This document shows positions 31,232-39,172 of a stretch of 64,000 bases of DNA, piece after piece. Numbering within the stretch: the first letter of the stretch is position 1; each line of letters opens with the position of its first letter. The notes beneath the pieces were generated by a model that saw nothing but the letters and a program-made list of their open reading frames with translations, did no database searches and was not told the origin of the DNA. Location of the stretch: contig JBKBIT010000018.1 in the NCBI GenBank assembly GCA_046297455.1, positions 1-64,000 on the forward strand, in the 5' to 3' direction. Source of the stretch: ZYF759 sp046297455 (GTDB taxonomy: Bacteria; Pseudomonadota; Alphaproteobacteria; Rhizobiales; Rhizobiaceae). Position numbers and translations under genes: made by a program.

Positions 31232-33049
31232 ATGAGCGAACGTCTTGTTCGCATCGGCGGTGCATCGGGAGCCTGGGGCGACAGCCCGATGGCAATCCCG
31301 CAATTGCTGACGTCGAAGCTCGATTACCTGATGATGGACTATCTGGCCGAAGTGACCATGTCGCTTCTGGCGAGAGCGCGCCTGAAGGACCCGTCCGCCG
31401 GCTTCCCGCCGGATTTCATCGCCTATCTGAAGCCGCATCTGGCCGAGATCGTGCGACGCGGCATCCGGATCGTCACCAATGCCGGCGGCGTCAACCCGCA
31501 AGCCTGCCGGCAGGCGCTGGAGGCCGCCTGCGCGGAGCTCGGTCTTTCGCCGCGCATCGCGGTGGTGGAAGGCGACGACCTGATGCCGATGATCGATCGG
31601 CTGAAGGAGACCGGCATTCGCGATTTCGAGACGGGCGCGGCCATGCCGGACAGGCTTTTGACGGCGAACGCCTATCTGGGCGCCCTGCCGATCCGCGATG
31701 CGCTGGCAGCCGGCGCCGATATCGTCCTGACCGGCAGGTGCGCCGACAGCGCGCTTGCGCTGGGACCGCTGATGTTCGAGTTCGGCTGGGCGGATGACGA
31801 TCATGACCGCCTGGCCGCCGGCAGTCTCGTCGGCCATCTTCTCGAATGCGGCCCGCAAGCGACAGGCGGCATCCACACCGACTGGCAGGACGTTCCCGAC
31901 TGGCACAATATCGGTTACCCGATCGCCGAATGCCGGGCAGACGGCTCCTTCGTGCTGACCAAGCCGGAAGGCACGGGCGGGCTGGTGAACCCCGCCGTCA
32001 TCGCGGAACAGACGCTCTATGAGGTCGGCAATCCGGCCGCCTACATGCTTCCCGATGTCATCGTGGACCTGACCGGGGTGACCGCCTCTCAGGCCGGAAA
32101 GGATCGTGTCGAACTGCGGGGGGCGCGCGGGCGCCCGCCGACCGACAGCTACAAAGTCTCGGCCACGTGGCAGGATGGCTACCGTTCCGTCGCCACCGCC
32201 TCCATCGTGGGACCGGACGCACCGGCAAAGGCGGAACGGACCGCCGCCGAAATCCTGATCCGGGCGCGCAAGCTCTTTGCCAAACTCGGGCTCGCCGATT
32301 TCTCCTCGACCCATGTCGAGGTGCTGGGCACCGAAGCCGCCTACCCGCCGGGGCAGAGAGCGGCATGCCCGCGGGAGGTCGTGCTGCGGCTGGTCGTGAT
32401 GCACCAGGACCGCCGCGCGCTCGACCTGTTTGCGCGCGAACTGGGCTCCATCGGGCTGGGCTTTGCGCCCGGCACTACCGGCATGTTCGGCGGGCGACCG
32501 AAGGCCACGCCGCAGATCAGGCTGTTTTCCTTTCTCGTCGCCAAGGATGCACTGCCCGCGCCTACGGTTCATGTCGGCACGGACGATCCCCTGGCGGTTT
32601 CCATCCCGGCGGGAACGCCAGGCAAGCCGGATGTCGCGCGCGAACCCGCGGCCGCAGAGGAGGAACCCCGGTTCGAAAGCAGGACCGTTGAGATCGAGCT
32701 GCGCCGCCTCGCCTATGCGCGGTCCGGCGACAAGGGCAACGCCGCCAACATCGCCATCATCGCAAGACGTGAGGAATATCTGCCACTGCTGCGCCGGGAA
32801 ATCACCGCCGAGCGGATGCTGTCGCATTTTGCCGGTCTCCTCGACGGGCCCTGCACGCGCTTCGAGGTGCCGGGGCTGAACGCGATGAATTTCCTGATGC
32901 AGAATGCGCTTGGCGGCGGCGGCATGGCGTCGTCCCGGATCGACCCGCAGGGCAAGGCGTTCGGGCAGATGGCGCTCGAAATGCCGGTCTGCGTGCCGCA
33001 GGAGTGGCTGGACGCAGGCCTCCTCGACACCGCCGAGAAAACGGATTGA
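31232..33049 (+). CDS. AtuA-like DUF1446 protein
   Basis: This 605-aa protein has an N-terminal DUF1446 domain (VRIGGASGAWGDSPMAIPQLL, VTNAGGVNPQAC, LTGRCADSALALGP) and a C-terminal AtuA-like domain (LRRLAYARSGDKGNAANIAIIA). The family is named from acyclic terpene utilisation in Pseudomonas and is generally found beside acyl-CoA enzymes; its reaction is not known. The start ATG 31232 follows GGGAGGAGG. It is separated by 4 bp from an enoyl-CoA hydratase gene and divergent from the creatininase. The context suggests a carbon side-chain step in the same catabolic regulon. Confidence 0.87.
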   Translation: MSERLVRIGGASGAWGDSPMAIPQLLTSKLDYLMMDYLAEVTMSLLARARLKDPSAGFPPDFIAYLKPHLAEIVRRGIRIVTNAGGVNPQACRQALEAACAELGLSPRIAVVEGDDLMPMIDRLKETGIRDFETGAAMPDRLLTANAYLGALPIRDALAAGADIVLTGRCADSALALGPLMFEFGWADDDHDRLAAGSLVGHLLECGPQATGGIHTDWQDVPDWHNIGYPIAECRADGSFVLTKPEGTGGLVNPAVIAEQTLYEVGNPAAYMLPDVIVDLTGVTASQAGKDRVELRGARGRPPTDSYKVSATWQDGYRSVATASIVGPDAPAKAERTAAEILIRARKLFAKLGLADFSSTHVEVLGTEAAYPPGQRAACPREVVLRLVVMHQDRRALDLFARELGSIGLGFAPGTTGMFGGRPKATPQIRLFSFLVAKDALPAPTVHVGTDDPLAVSIPAGTPGKPDVAREPAAAEEEPRFESRTVEIELRRLAYARSGDKGNAANIAIIARREEYLPLLRREITAERMLSHFAGLLDGPCTRFEVPGLNAMNFLMQNALGGGGMASSRIDPQGKAFGQMALEMPVCVPQEWLDAGLLDTAEKTD

Positions 33050-33053
33050 AGCC

Positions 33054-33842
33054 ATGAACGAGAATGCCGAGCCCGTCCTCGTGGAGCGCCGCGGGCGCAC
33101 GCTGTGGATCACGATCAACCGGCCCGACCGCCGCAACGCCATCAACGGCGCGGTGATCGAGCAGCTGATGGCGGCGATGGCGGCCGCCGGCAACGACCCC
33201 GAATTGCGGGCGATCGTTCTGACGGGGGCCGGCGACCAAGCGTTCTGCGCCGGCGGGGATCTCGAACAGGGCACCTCGATCTTCGGCGACCAGCTCGACG
33301 AACCCACCACCGAATTCGGGCGCCTGGCACGGCTGGCGCGCGGTGTCGGCCTGCCGGTGGTCGGGCGCATCAATGGCGCCTGCGTTGCCGGCGGCATGGG
33401 CCTCTTGGCGCTGTGCGACCTGGCGGTGAGCGCCGATCACGCCCGCTTCGGCCTGCCGGAAGCCAAGATCGGCGTGTTTCCGATGCAGGTGCAGGTCTAT
33501 CTGCGCAAGCTTATCCTGCCCCGCCACATCGCCGAGCTTTGCTTAACCGGGGAACTGATCGACAGCGCCCGGGCAAGGGAGATCGGTCTGGTCAACCATG
33601 TGGTGCCGCAGGCGGAGTTGGACGCCAAGATCGACTGGCTCCTGGAGAAGCTGGAAGCCGTCTCGCCGGTTGCCATCCGCCGCGGCAAATATGCGATGGC
33701 GGCGATGGAAAACATGGGCTTTCACGAGGCGATCGCCTTTGCCGAAGGCCAGATCATGCTGACCGCGATGACCAATGATGCCAAAGAAGGCGTCGCTGCC
33801 TTCACCGAGAAACGCAAACCGCGCTGGAGCGAACAGGGCTGA
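33054..33842 (+). CDS. Enoyl-CoA hydratase/isomerase family protein
   Basis: This 262-aa crotonase-fold protein has an oxyanion-hole region GDQAFCAGGDLEQGT, then GLPVVGRINGACVAGGMGLLALCDLAVSADHARFGLPEAKIGVFP. One of the two usual catalytic Glu residues is seen in LPEAKIG; the other expected position reads GMGLLA. It could hydrate or hydrolyse a CoA thioester. The start ATG 33054 is 4 bp after the AtuA-like stop, and the two genes pair as in terpene and branched-acid pathways. Confidence 0.88.
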   Translation: MNENAEPVLVERRGRTLWITINRPDRRNAINGAVIEQLMAAMAAAGNDPELRAIVLTGAGDQAFCAGGDLEQGTSIFGDQLDEPTTEFGRLARLARGVGLPVVGRINGACVAGGMGLLALCDLAVSADHARFGLPEAKIGVFPMQVQVYLRKLILPRHIAELCLTGELIDSARAREIGLVNHVVPQAELDAKIDWLLEKLEAVSPVAIRRGKYAMAAMENMGFHEAIAFAEGQIMLTAMTNDAKEGVAAFTEKRKPRWSEQG

Positions 33843-33876
33843 CGGGCGCGGCGAGAGCGACCGGTGCCGGGGAATT

Positions 33877-34530
33877 CTAGAGCGCGCCCTTTTCCACCAG
33901 CGCAAAGCTTCGCAGAATATCCTTCTTGACCGCGGCGGCGGCGGCCTGGGCATCGCGCTTGCGCACGGCCTCGAGGATCTCGGCGTGGATGTCGTTGCCG
34001 CGGCCGATCGCGGGACCGGCATTGCCGATCATCAGTTTCAGATAGGGGCCGTATTGCAGCCAGAGGCCCTCGACCACCGGCAGGATGACCGGCGACCGGC
34101 TCTCCTTGTAGAGCGTGAAGTGGAAGCGATGGTTCTGTTCGAGATCGGGCTGGCCGTCCGCCGGCGCGGCCTCGTCGAGGATCGCGGCAAGCGCGGTCTC
34201 GGTTGCAGGCGTCATCCGCTCCACCGCCAGTTCCGTCAGCATCGGCTCGAGCGCGATGCGCGCGCGCATCAGGTCGGTCAACCTGTCGACATCGAAGGGC
34301 GGCACCTGCAGCTTGCGCGACGGCGTATCGACCAGCGCGCCCTCGGCGACCAGCCGCCGGACCGCCTCGCGCACCGGCGTCATGCTGGTGCCCAGCTGAT
34401 CGGCCAGGCTGCGCAGGCTGAGCACGTCGGCCGGCGCAAAGGCGCCGCGCGTGAAGGCTGCGTGGAGCGCCGCGTAGACGCTCTCGCGAAGCTTCGATTG
34501 GTCGATGCGCTCGAGCACGGTTTCCCCCAT
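33877..34530 (-). CDS. GntR/FCD-family regulator of the TRAP operon
   Basis: This 217-aa regulator has a winged-helix domain (LRESVYAALHAAFTRGAF, LADQLGTSMTPVREAVRRLV) and an FCD ligand domain (LMRARIALEPMLTELAVERM, HRFHFTLYKESRSPVILPVV). The His residues of the FCD metal site are present in NHRFHF and DIHAEI. I chose ATG 34530; a TTG at 34551 is less likely. It is divergent from the TRAP operon. The spacer holds TATCACA-type repeats (about 34596-34611) that may be its operator. Confidence 0.86.
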   Translation of the reverse strand: MGETVLERIDQSKLRESVYAALHAAFTRGAFAPADVLSLRSLADQLGTSMTPVREAVRRLVAEGALVDTPSRKLQVPPFDVDRLTDLMRARIALEPMLTELAVERMTPATETALAAILDEAAPADGQPDLEQNHRFHFTLYKESRSPVILPVVEGLWLQYGPYLKLMIGNAGPAIGRGNDIHAEILEAVRKRDAQAAAAAVKKDILRSFALVEKGAL

Positions 34531-34647
34531 TGCCGGATCGGCCCCTGCCAATTTGTAGCACCAGTCCTTGACGCCCCAAAAGCGCCCGATTACAAAATAT
34601 CACATATCACAGCAAAACAGGGCAGATAAGCCCGGCTGGAGGGGATC

Positions 34648-35022
34648 ATGGCGGAGAACGGGGCCTTCTGGCTCTACGACCTGAAGGTCGAGACGGTGCT
34701 CGACGGCCGCACGCCGGTCTGCCGCCATGTGGAGGGCGAGTCCTTTCGCGTCGAGGGCGAGAATTTGGTCTTCGAGGCCGGCACCCGCATTTCCATGTAC
34801 GCGCTTGCCGCCATCCTGCCGCTCCTGCCGGCCAAGCAACGCGATACCTCGCCGCATGACTGGATGAGCACCGACGCCGAAGTCGCCTGCCCCGATCCGC
34901 ATTGCGGCGGTCGCCTGCGCATCACCCGCCTTGAGAAACGACATTTCACGCATGCCGAGACCACGGGTCTGCCAGAGGCACGCGACACGCCCTACTGGCA
35001 GAAACAGGAGCCTTCCGCATGA
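34648..35022 (+). CDS. TIGR04076 family protein
   Basis: This 124-aa protein matches the small TIGR04076 family: YDLKVETVLDGRTPVCRHVEGESF, then MYALAAILPLLPAKQRDT and the cysteine pair VACPDPHCGGRLRI, which may bind a metal. The function of the family is unknown. The start ATG 34648 follows TGGAGGGG. It is the first gene of the operon; its stop overlaps the aldo/keto reductase start (ATGA), so the two are coupled. Confidence 0.82.
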   Translation: MAENGAFWLYDLKVETVLDGRTPVCRHVEGESFRVEGENLVFEAGTRISMYALAAILPLLPAKQRDTSPHDWMSTDAEVACPDPHCGGRLRITRLEKRHFTHAETTGLPEARDTPYWQKQEPSA

Positions 35023-36107
35023 CAGTCGAGACCACGCATCTGCGTCAGGACCATCAGATCTCCCGCGTCATCAAGGGCGGTTGGCAACTGGCCGGCGACC
35101 ACGGTGCAGTCGAGCCTTCAGCCGCCATCGCGGACATGGAAGCCTTCCTCGATGCGGGCATCACCACCTTCGACTGCGCCGACATCTACAAGGGCGTCGA
35201 AGAGATGATCGGCCATTTCATCGCCGATGTCCGCCGCCGCCGTGGCGCGGAGGTGGCCGACCGCGTGACCGTGCACACGAAGCTGGTGCCGGACCTCGCG
35301 CTGCTCGAGACAATCGGCGGCGCTGAAATCGAAGCGATCGTCGACCGGTCGCTCAAGCGGCTGCAGATCGACCAGCTTCACCTCGTGCAGTTCTTCTGGT
35401 GGGACACGAGCGTCGGCAGCCCCGAAGCCGCAATGGAGCAGCTGGCACGGCTGAAGGAGAAGGGCAAGATCCGCAATCTCGGCGTGACGAACTGGGACAT
35501 ACCGGACACGCAGCGCCTGATGGGGGCGGGAGCCGATCTGGTGTCGACGCAGGTCCAATACTCGCTGCTGGACCGCCGCGCATCGCGCGCACTTGCGCCA
35601 TGGACACGGGAAAACGATCTGCAGATCCTGTGCTATGGCACGCTGGCCGGCGGTTTTCTGACCGAGAACTGGCTTGGCAAATCCGACCCCGGCTTTGCCT
35701 TCGAGAACCGGTCCCTGGTCAAGTATCGGCTCATCATCGACGAGTTCGGTTCCTGGGACCTGTTCCAGGAATTGCTGGCGCTGCTCAGCGATATCGGCGC
35801 CAAGCATGGCGTATCGCTGTCTTCGGTTGCCACGCGCTGGGTGCTCGACCAGCCTCAGGTGGCTGCGGCGATCGTCGGCGCGCGCTACGCGCGGCACCTG
35901 CCCCAGACGATGGAAGTCTTCAAATTCACGCTGGACGATGCCGACCGCGCGGCGATCGATGCAGTTCTGGCGAGATCTGCGGGTCCGAACGGCCCGGTCT
36001 ACGGGCTGGAGGGCGACCGCAACGGCCGGCACGGCCGCATCATGAAGTACAACCTTAACACGCGTCCCGACACACCGACACTGGCCGAAGAAGGCGCCAA
36101 TGGCTGA
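35019..36107 (+). CDS. Aldo/keto reductase
   Basis: This 362-aa NADPH-dependent reductase has a TIM barrel with the catalytic tetrad residues Asp (FDCADIYKG), Tyr (same motif), Lys (VTVHTKLVPD) and a His equivalent near HLVQFFWWD. LKEKGKIRNLGVTNW and the cofactor region AAIVGARYARHLPQTMEVF are typical of the family. The C-terminal tail of about 45 residues is longer than usual. Lying between a TIGR04076 gene and TRAP genes, it probably acts on the imported acid or its carbonyl derivative. Confidence 0.87.
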   Translation: MTVETTHLRQDHQISRVIKGGWQLAGDHGAVEPSAAIADMEAFLDAGITTFDCADIYKGVEEMIGHFIADVRRRRGAEVADRVTVHTKLVPDLALLETIGGAEIEAIVDRSLKRLQIDQLHLVQFFWWDTSVGSPEAAMEQLARLKEKGKIRNLGVTNWDIPDTQRLMGAGADLVSTQVQYSLLDRRASRALAPWTRENDLQILCYGTLAGGFLTENWLGKSDPGFAFENRSLVKYRLIIDEFGSWDLFQELLALLSDIGAKHGVSLSSVATRWVLDQPQVAAAIVGARYARHLPQTMEVFKFTLDDADRAAIDAVLARSAGPNGPVYGLEGDRNGRHGRIMKYNLNTRPDTPTLAEEGANG

Positions 36108-36140
36108 CGCAGGCACCAAGAAGGCGGGGAGCCGGGTGCC

Positions 36141-36629
36141 ATGAGGATGGTGGACATCGCCGCGCGCGGGCTGATCGCGATCCTGGCACCGCTTTCCGCC
36201 TTGACGCTGGTGGCGATCATGCTGGTCATGGTCGCCGACGTGACCGGGCGCTACCTGTTCAACCAGCCGATCAGGGGCGCCTACGAGGTCACGGAATTTC
36301 TCATGTGCGTAATGGTCTTCGGTGCGCTGCCGCTGGTCAGCCTGTGGGGGCGGCAGGTGGAGGCATCGCTTCTTTCCGACCTAGCGCCGCGCGTCACGAT
36401 CTATCTGCGCTGGCTGGGCGGCGTCCTGTCGGTGCTGGTCTTCGGCTATCTGGCGATGCTGACCTGGAACTACGGCGACCAGCTCGCGCGGCAGAACGCC
36501 CAGTCGCTGTTCGGCGGCATACCCCGCGCGCCCTTTGCCTACTACATGTCGATCCTCTGCCTACTCACCGCGCTCGCCTCGGCCATCGCCATCGTGCGCC
36601 GTGACGCGGGCCCCGATCCGCAGGAATAG
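36141..36629 (+). CDS. TRAP transporter small permease (DctQ)
   Basis: This 162-aa protein has four membrane segments (IAILAPLSALTLVAIMLVMV, FLMCVMVFGALPLVSLWG, YLRWLGGVLSVLVFGYLAML, SILCLLTALASAIAIV) and the DctQ motif DVTGRYLFNQPIRGAYEVTE. It forms the membrane complex with DctM. The ATG at 36141 is 33 bp after the reductase stop, with GGGGAG nearby. Confidence 0.9.
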   Translation: MRMVDIAARGLIAILAPLSALTLVAIMLVMVADVTGRYLFNQPIRGAYEVTEFLMCVMVFGALPLVSLWGRQVEASLLSDLAPRVTIYLRWLGGVLSVLVFGYLAMLTWNYGDQLARQNAQSLFGGIPRAPFAYYMSILCLLTALASAIAIVRRDAGPDPQE

Positions 36630-36638
36630 AGGCCAGGC

Positions 36639-37925
36639 ATGGTAGCAGTGATCGGACTCCTCACCGTCTTCCTGCTGATCATGCTGCGCGTGCCGGTCGG
36701 CGTTGCGATGCTGGGCGTCGGCTTTCTCGGCTTTGCCAGCATTTCGGGCCTGCGCCCGGCTTCCTTCATGACCGCCCAGACGGCGTTTTCCACGGTCAAC
36801 AGCTACAGCCTCTCGGTGGTGCCGCTTTTCCTGCTGATGGGCAATCTGATCAATCGCTCGCGCATCTCGACCGACCTCTACGATGCAGCCCATGCGGCGC
36901 TCGGCCATTATCGGGGCGGGCTTGCGCAGGCCACCATCCTCGCCTGTGGCGGCTTCGCGGCGATCTCCGGCTCGAGCATGGCGACCACCGCTTCCATGGC
37001 CAAGGTGGCCTATCCCTCGATGCGGCGCTACGGCTATGCCGACATCCTGTCGACGGGATCGATCGCCGCCGGCGGCACGCTGGGCATCCTCATCCCACCA
37101 TCCGTCGTGCTGCTGGTCTACGGTATCCTGACCGAGACCTCGATCTCGAAGCTGTTCATCGCCGGCATCCTGCCCGGCCTTCTGGCCGTTGCGCTGTACA
37201 TGCTGACCATCGCCGTCATCGCCCGGCTGAAACCGGAATGGGGCCCCGCCGGCGCCAGGGCGGGACGGGCAGAACGCCTGCAGAAACTTGCCCGCGTGTG
37301 GCCCGTGCTCGCGCTCTTCGTGGTGGTGATGGGGGGCATCTATGGCGGTATCTTCACCCCGACCGAAGCCGCCGGCATCGGCGCCTTCGGGGCGCTGCTG
37401 TTTGCGCTGGCACGCCGCGCGCTGACCTGGCGCAGCCTTTTCGAGACCCTGACCGAGACCGCCGTCACCTCGGCGATGATCTTCTTTGTCATCATCGGCG
37501 CGATGGTGCTCGGCAACTTCCTGAACATTGCGGGCCTGCCCAGCATGCTGCGCGGCCTGATTGGCGCGCTCGACCTCAGTCCCTTCTGGGTGATGGTGAC
37601 GATCTGCGTGATCTACGTGCTGCTCGGCATGGTGCTGGAAAGCATGTCGATGATCCTGCTGACGATCCCGATCCTGTTCCCGATCGTGGTCGGGCTCGGA
37701 TTCGATCCGGTCTGGTTCGGCATCCTGATCGTGATGGTGGTTGAACTCGCGCTTATCACGCCGCCGATCGGGCTCAATGTCTACATGATGCGCTCCGTGC
37801 TGCCCGACGTGCCCCTGCGCACGATCTTTGCGGGCGTCTTTCTGTTCCTCGTTCCGGATCTGGCGAAGCTGGTGCTGATCGTGCTCTTCCCGGGCATCGT
37901 TCTGTGGCTGCCGTCCATGATGTGA
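36639..37925 (+). CDS. TRAP transporter large permease (DctM)
   Basis: This 428-aa, roughly 12-segment membrane protein is the sodium-coupled transport channel. DctM features include LLMGNLINRSRIS near residue 70, ACGGFAAISGSSMATTASMAKVAYPSM, GTLGILIPPSVVLLVYGILTE and the late ELALITPPIGLNVYMM. It follows dctQ by 9 bp and precedes the binding-protein gene by 38 bp, giving the complete Q-M-P set. Confidence 0.93.
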   Translation: MVAVIGLLTVFLLIMLRVPVGVAMLGVGFLGFASISGLRPASFMTAQTAFSTVNSYSLSVVPLFLLMGNLINRSRISTDLYDAAHAALGHYRGGLAQATILACGGFAAISGSSMATTASMAKVAYPSMRRYGYADILSTGSIAAGGTLGILIPPSVVLLVYGILTETSISKLFIAGILPGLLAVALYMLTIAVIARLKPEWGPAGARAGRAERLQKLARVWPVLALFVVVMGGIYGGIFTPTEAAGIGAFGALLFALARRALTWRSLFETLTETAVTSAMIFFVIIGAMVLGNFLNIAGLPSMLRGLIGALDLSPFWVMVTICVIYVLLGMVLESMSMILLTIPILFPIVVGLGFDPVWFGILIVMVVELALITPPIGLNVYMMRSVLPDVPLRTIFAGVFLFLVPDLAKLVLIVLFPGIVLWLPSMM

Positions 37926-37963
37926 CCTACCAACAATCAACCAAGCAAAAGAGGTGGAATGAC

Positions 37964-39004
37964 ATGAAATACGGGAAACTTCTGGGAGCGGCAGCCGCCC
38001 TCTCCATGCTGGCCGGCACGCTGCCGGCGAGTGCGGAAGAGGTGGTGCTGCGTTATTCGAACTGGGTGCCCGCCACCCATCCGATCATCACCAAGGTGAT
38101 CGAACCCTTGTCGCGCGATCTGGAAGAGGCGACCGAAGGCCGGGTCTCGATCGAGGTGCTGCCCGCGCTCGGACCGCCCCCCGGGCATTTCGACCTGGTC
38201 GAGAACGAAGTCGCCGACATGGCGTTTTCGGTCCACGGCTACACGCCGGGCCGCTTCACGCTGACCGAGATCGGCGAGTTGCCCTTCACCCACAACAATG
38301 CCGTCGTGAACTCGCTGGCCTACTGGAACACCTACCAGCGCTTCATGATGGACGCCGACGAGCATGAGGGCGTGCGGCTGCTCGGCCTGTGGACCAACGG
38401 TCCCTACCAGCTGACCATGTATGGCGATCTCCTGACCTCGATCGACGCGGTCGAAGGCAAGCGCATCCGCGTGCCGGGCCCGCTGGTGGAGCGGGTCTCG
38501 ACGGCGCTCGGCATGGTGCCGATCTCGTCTTCGGTGACCGATTCCTACGAGCAGATCTCGCGCGGCGTCATCAACGGCATGTTCCAGCAGCTGGAGACGG
38601 TCTGGAACTTCAACCTGACCGAATACCTGACGCATGTCTCCGTCGTTCCGGGCGGCTTCGCCCATTCGAGCCAGTATCTCGTAATGAGCAACGCCGCCTA
38701 TGAGCGGCTGTCGGAGGCGGACCAAGCTGCCCTGGACGAGCTGACCGGCGAAGCGCTGGTGCGGCGATTCGCCGAGATGTGGCAGGCCGAAGAAGATGCC
38801 GCGATCGGCAAGCTCGAGGAAGCCGGTACGGAATTTCTCAATGTCGCGGACGACGTGCTGGCCGAACTGCAGGAGCGTCTCGCCTTCATCGAGGACGACT
38901 GGGTGGCGGCGGCCAACGAGCGCGGCGTGGATGGCGCGGCGGCATTGGCCTTCTACCGGTCCGAAATCGAGCGCATCTCCGCCGAGATGGGCGTCGACAA
39001 CTAA
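37964..39004 (+). CDS. TRAP transporter substrate-binding protein (DctP)
   Basis: This 346-aa periplasmic protein has a signal peptide (residues 1-24, cleavage after PASA) and a DctP/TAXI-like domain (VVLRYSNWVPATHPIITKVIEP, GPLVERVSTALGMVPISSSVTDSYEQISRGVINGM split over the hinge). A conserved Arg for the carboxylate ligand lies in KRIRVPG. The start ATG 37964 follows AGGTGGA; an in-frame start 60 nt earlier overlaps dctM. The likely ligand is an organic acid, probably the substrate or precursor of the aldo/keto reductase. Confidence 0.92.
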   Translation: MKYGKLLGAAAALSMLAGTLPASAEEVVLRYSNWVPATHPIITKVIEPLSRDLEEATEGRVSIEVLPALGPPPGHFDLVENEVADMAFSVHGYTPGRFTLTEIGELPFTHNNAVVNSLAYWNTYQRFMMDADEHEGVRLLGLWTNGPYQLTMYGDLLTSIDAVEGKRIRVPGPLVERVSTALGMVPISSSVTDSYEQISRGVINGMFQQLETVWNFNLTEYLTHVSVVPGGFAHSSQYLVMSNAAYERLSEADQAALDELTGEALVRRFAEMWQAEEDAAIGKLEEAGTEFLNVADDVLAELQERLAFIEDDWVAAANERGVDGAAALAFYRSEIERISAEMGVDN

Positions 39005-39172
39005 AACCGCAAGCCGGTTGACGACAATCGGGTCCGGGGCGGCGACAGGCCGTGCCGGGCCCTTCTTCATGGTGCCCTCTGCCCACGCGCGATCCAGACT
39101 GTGGGTATTTTTCGACGATGCGTCGCGGTGCCCGAGCGCCAGTGCTAAGGGAGAGGCCAGAAAGGGCATCTC

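Noticed and set aside
31049..33397. 782-codon frame on the minus strand
   Set aside because: It lies opposite the AtuA-like and hydratase genes and its translation has no recognisable domain.
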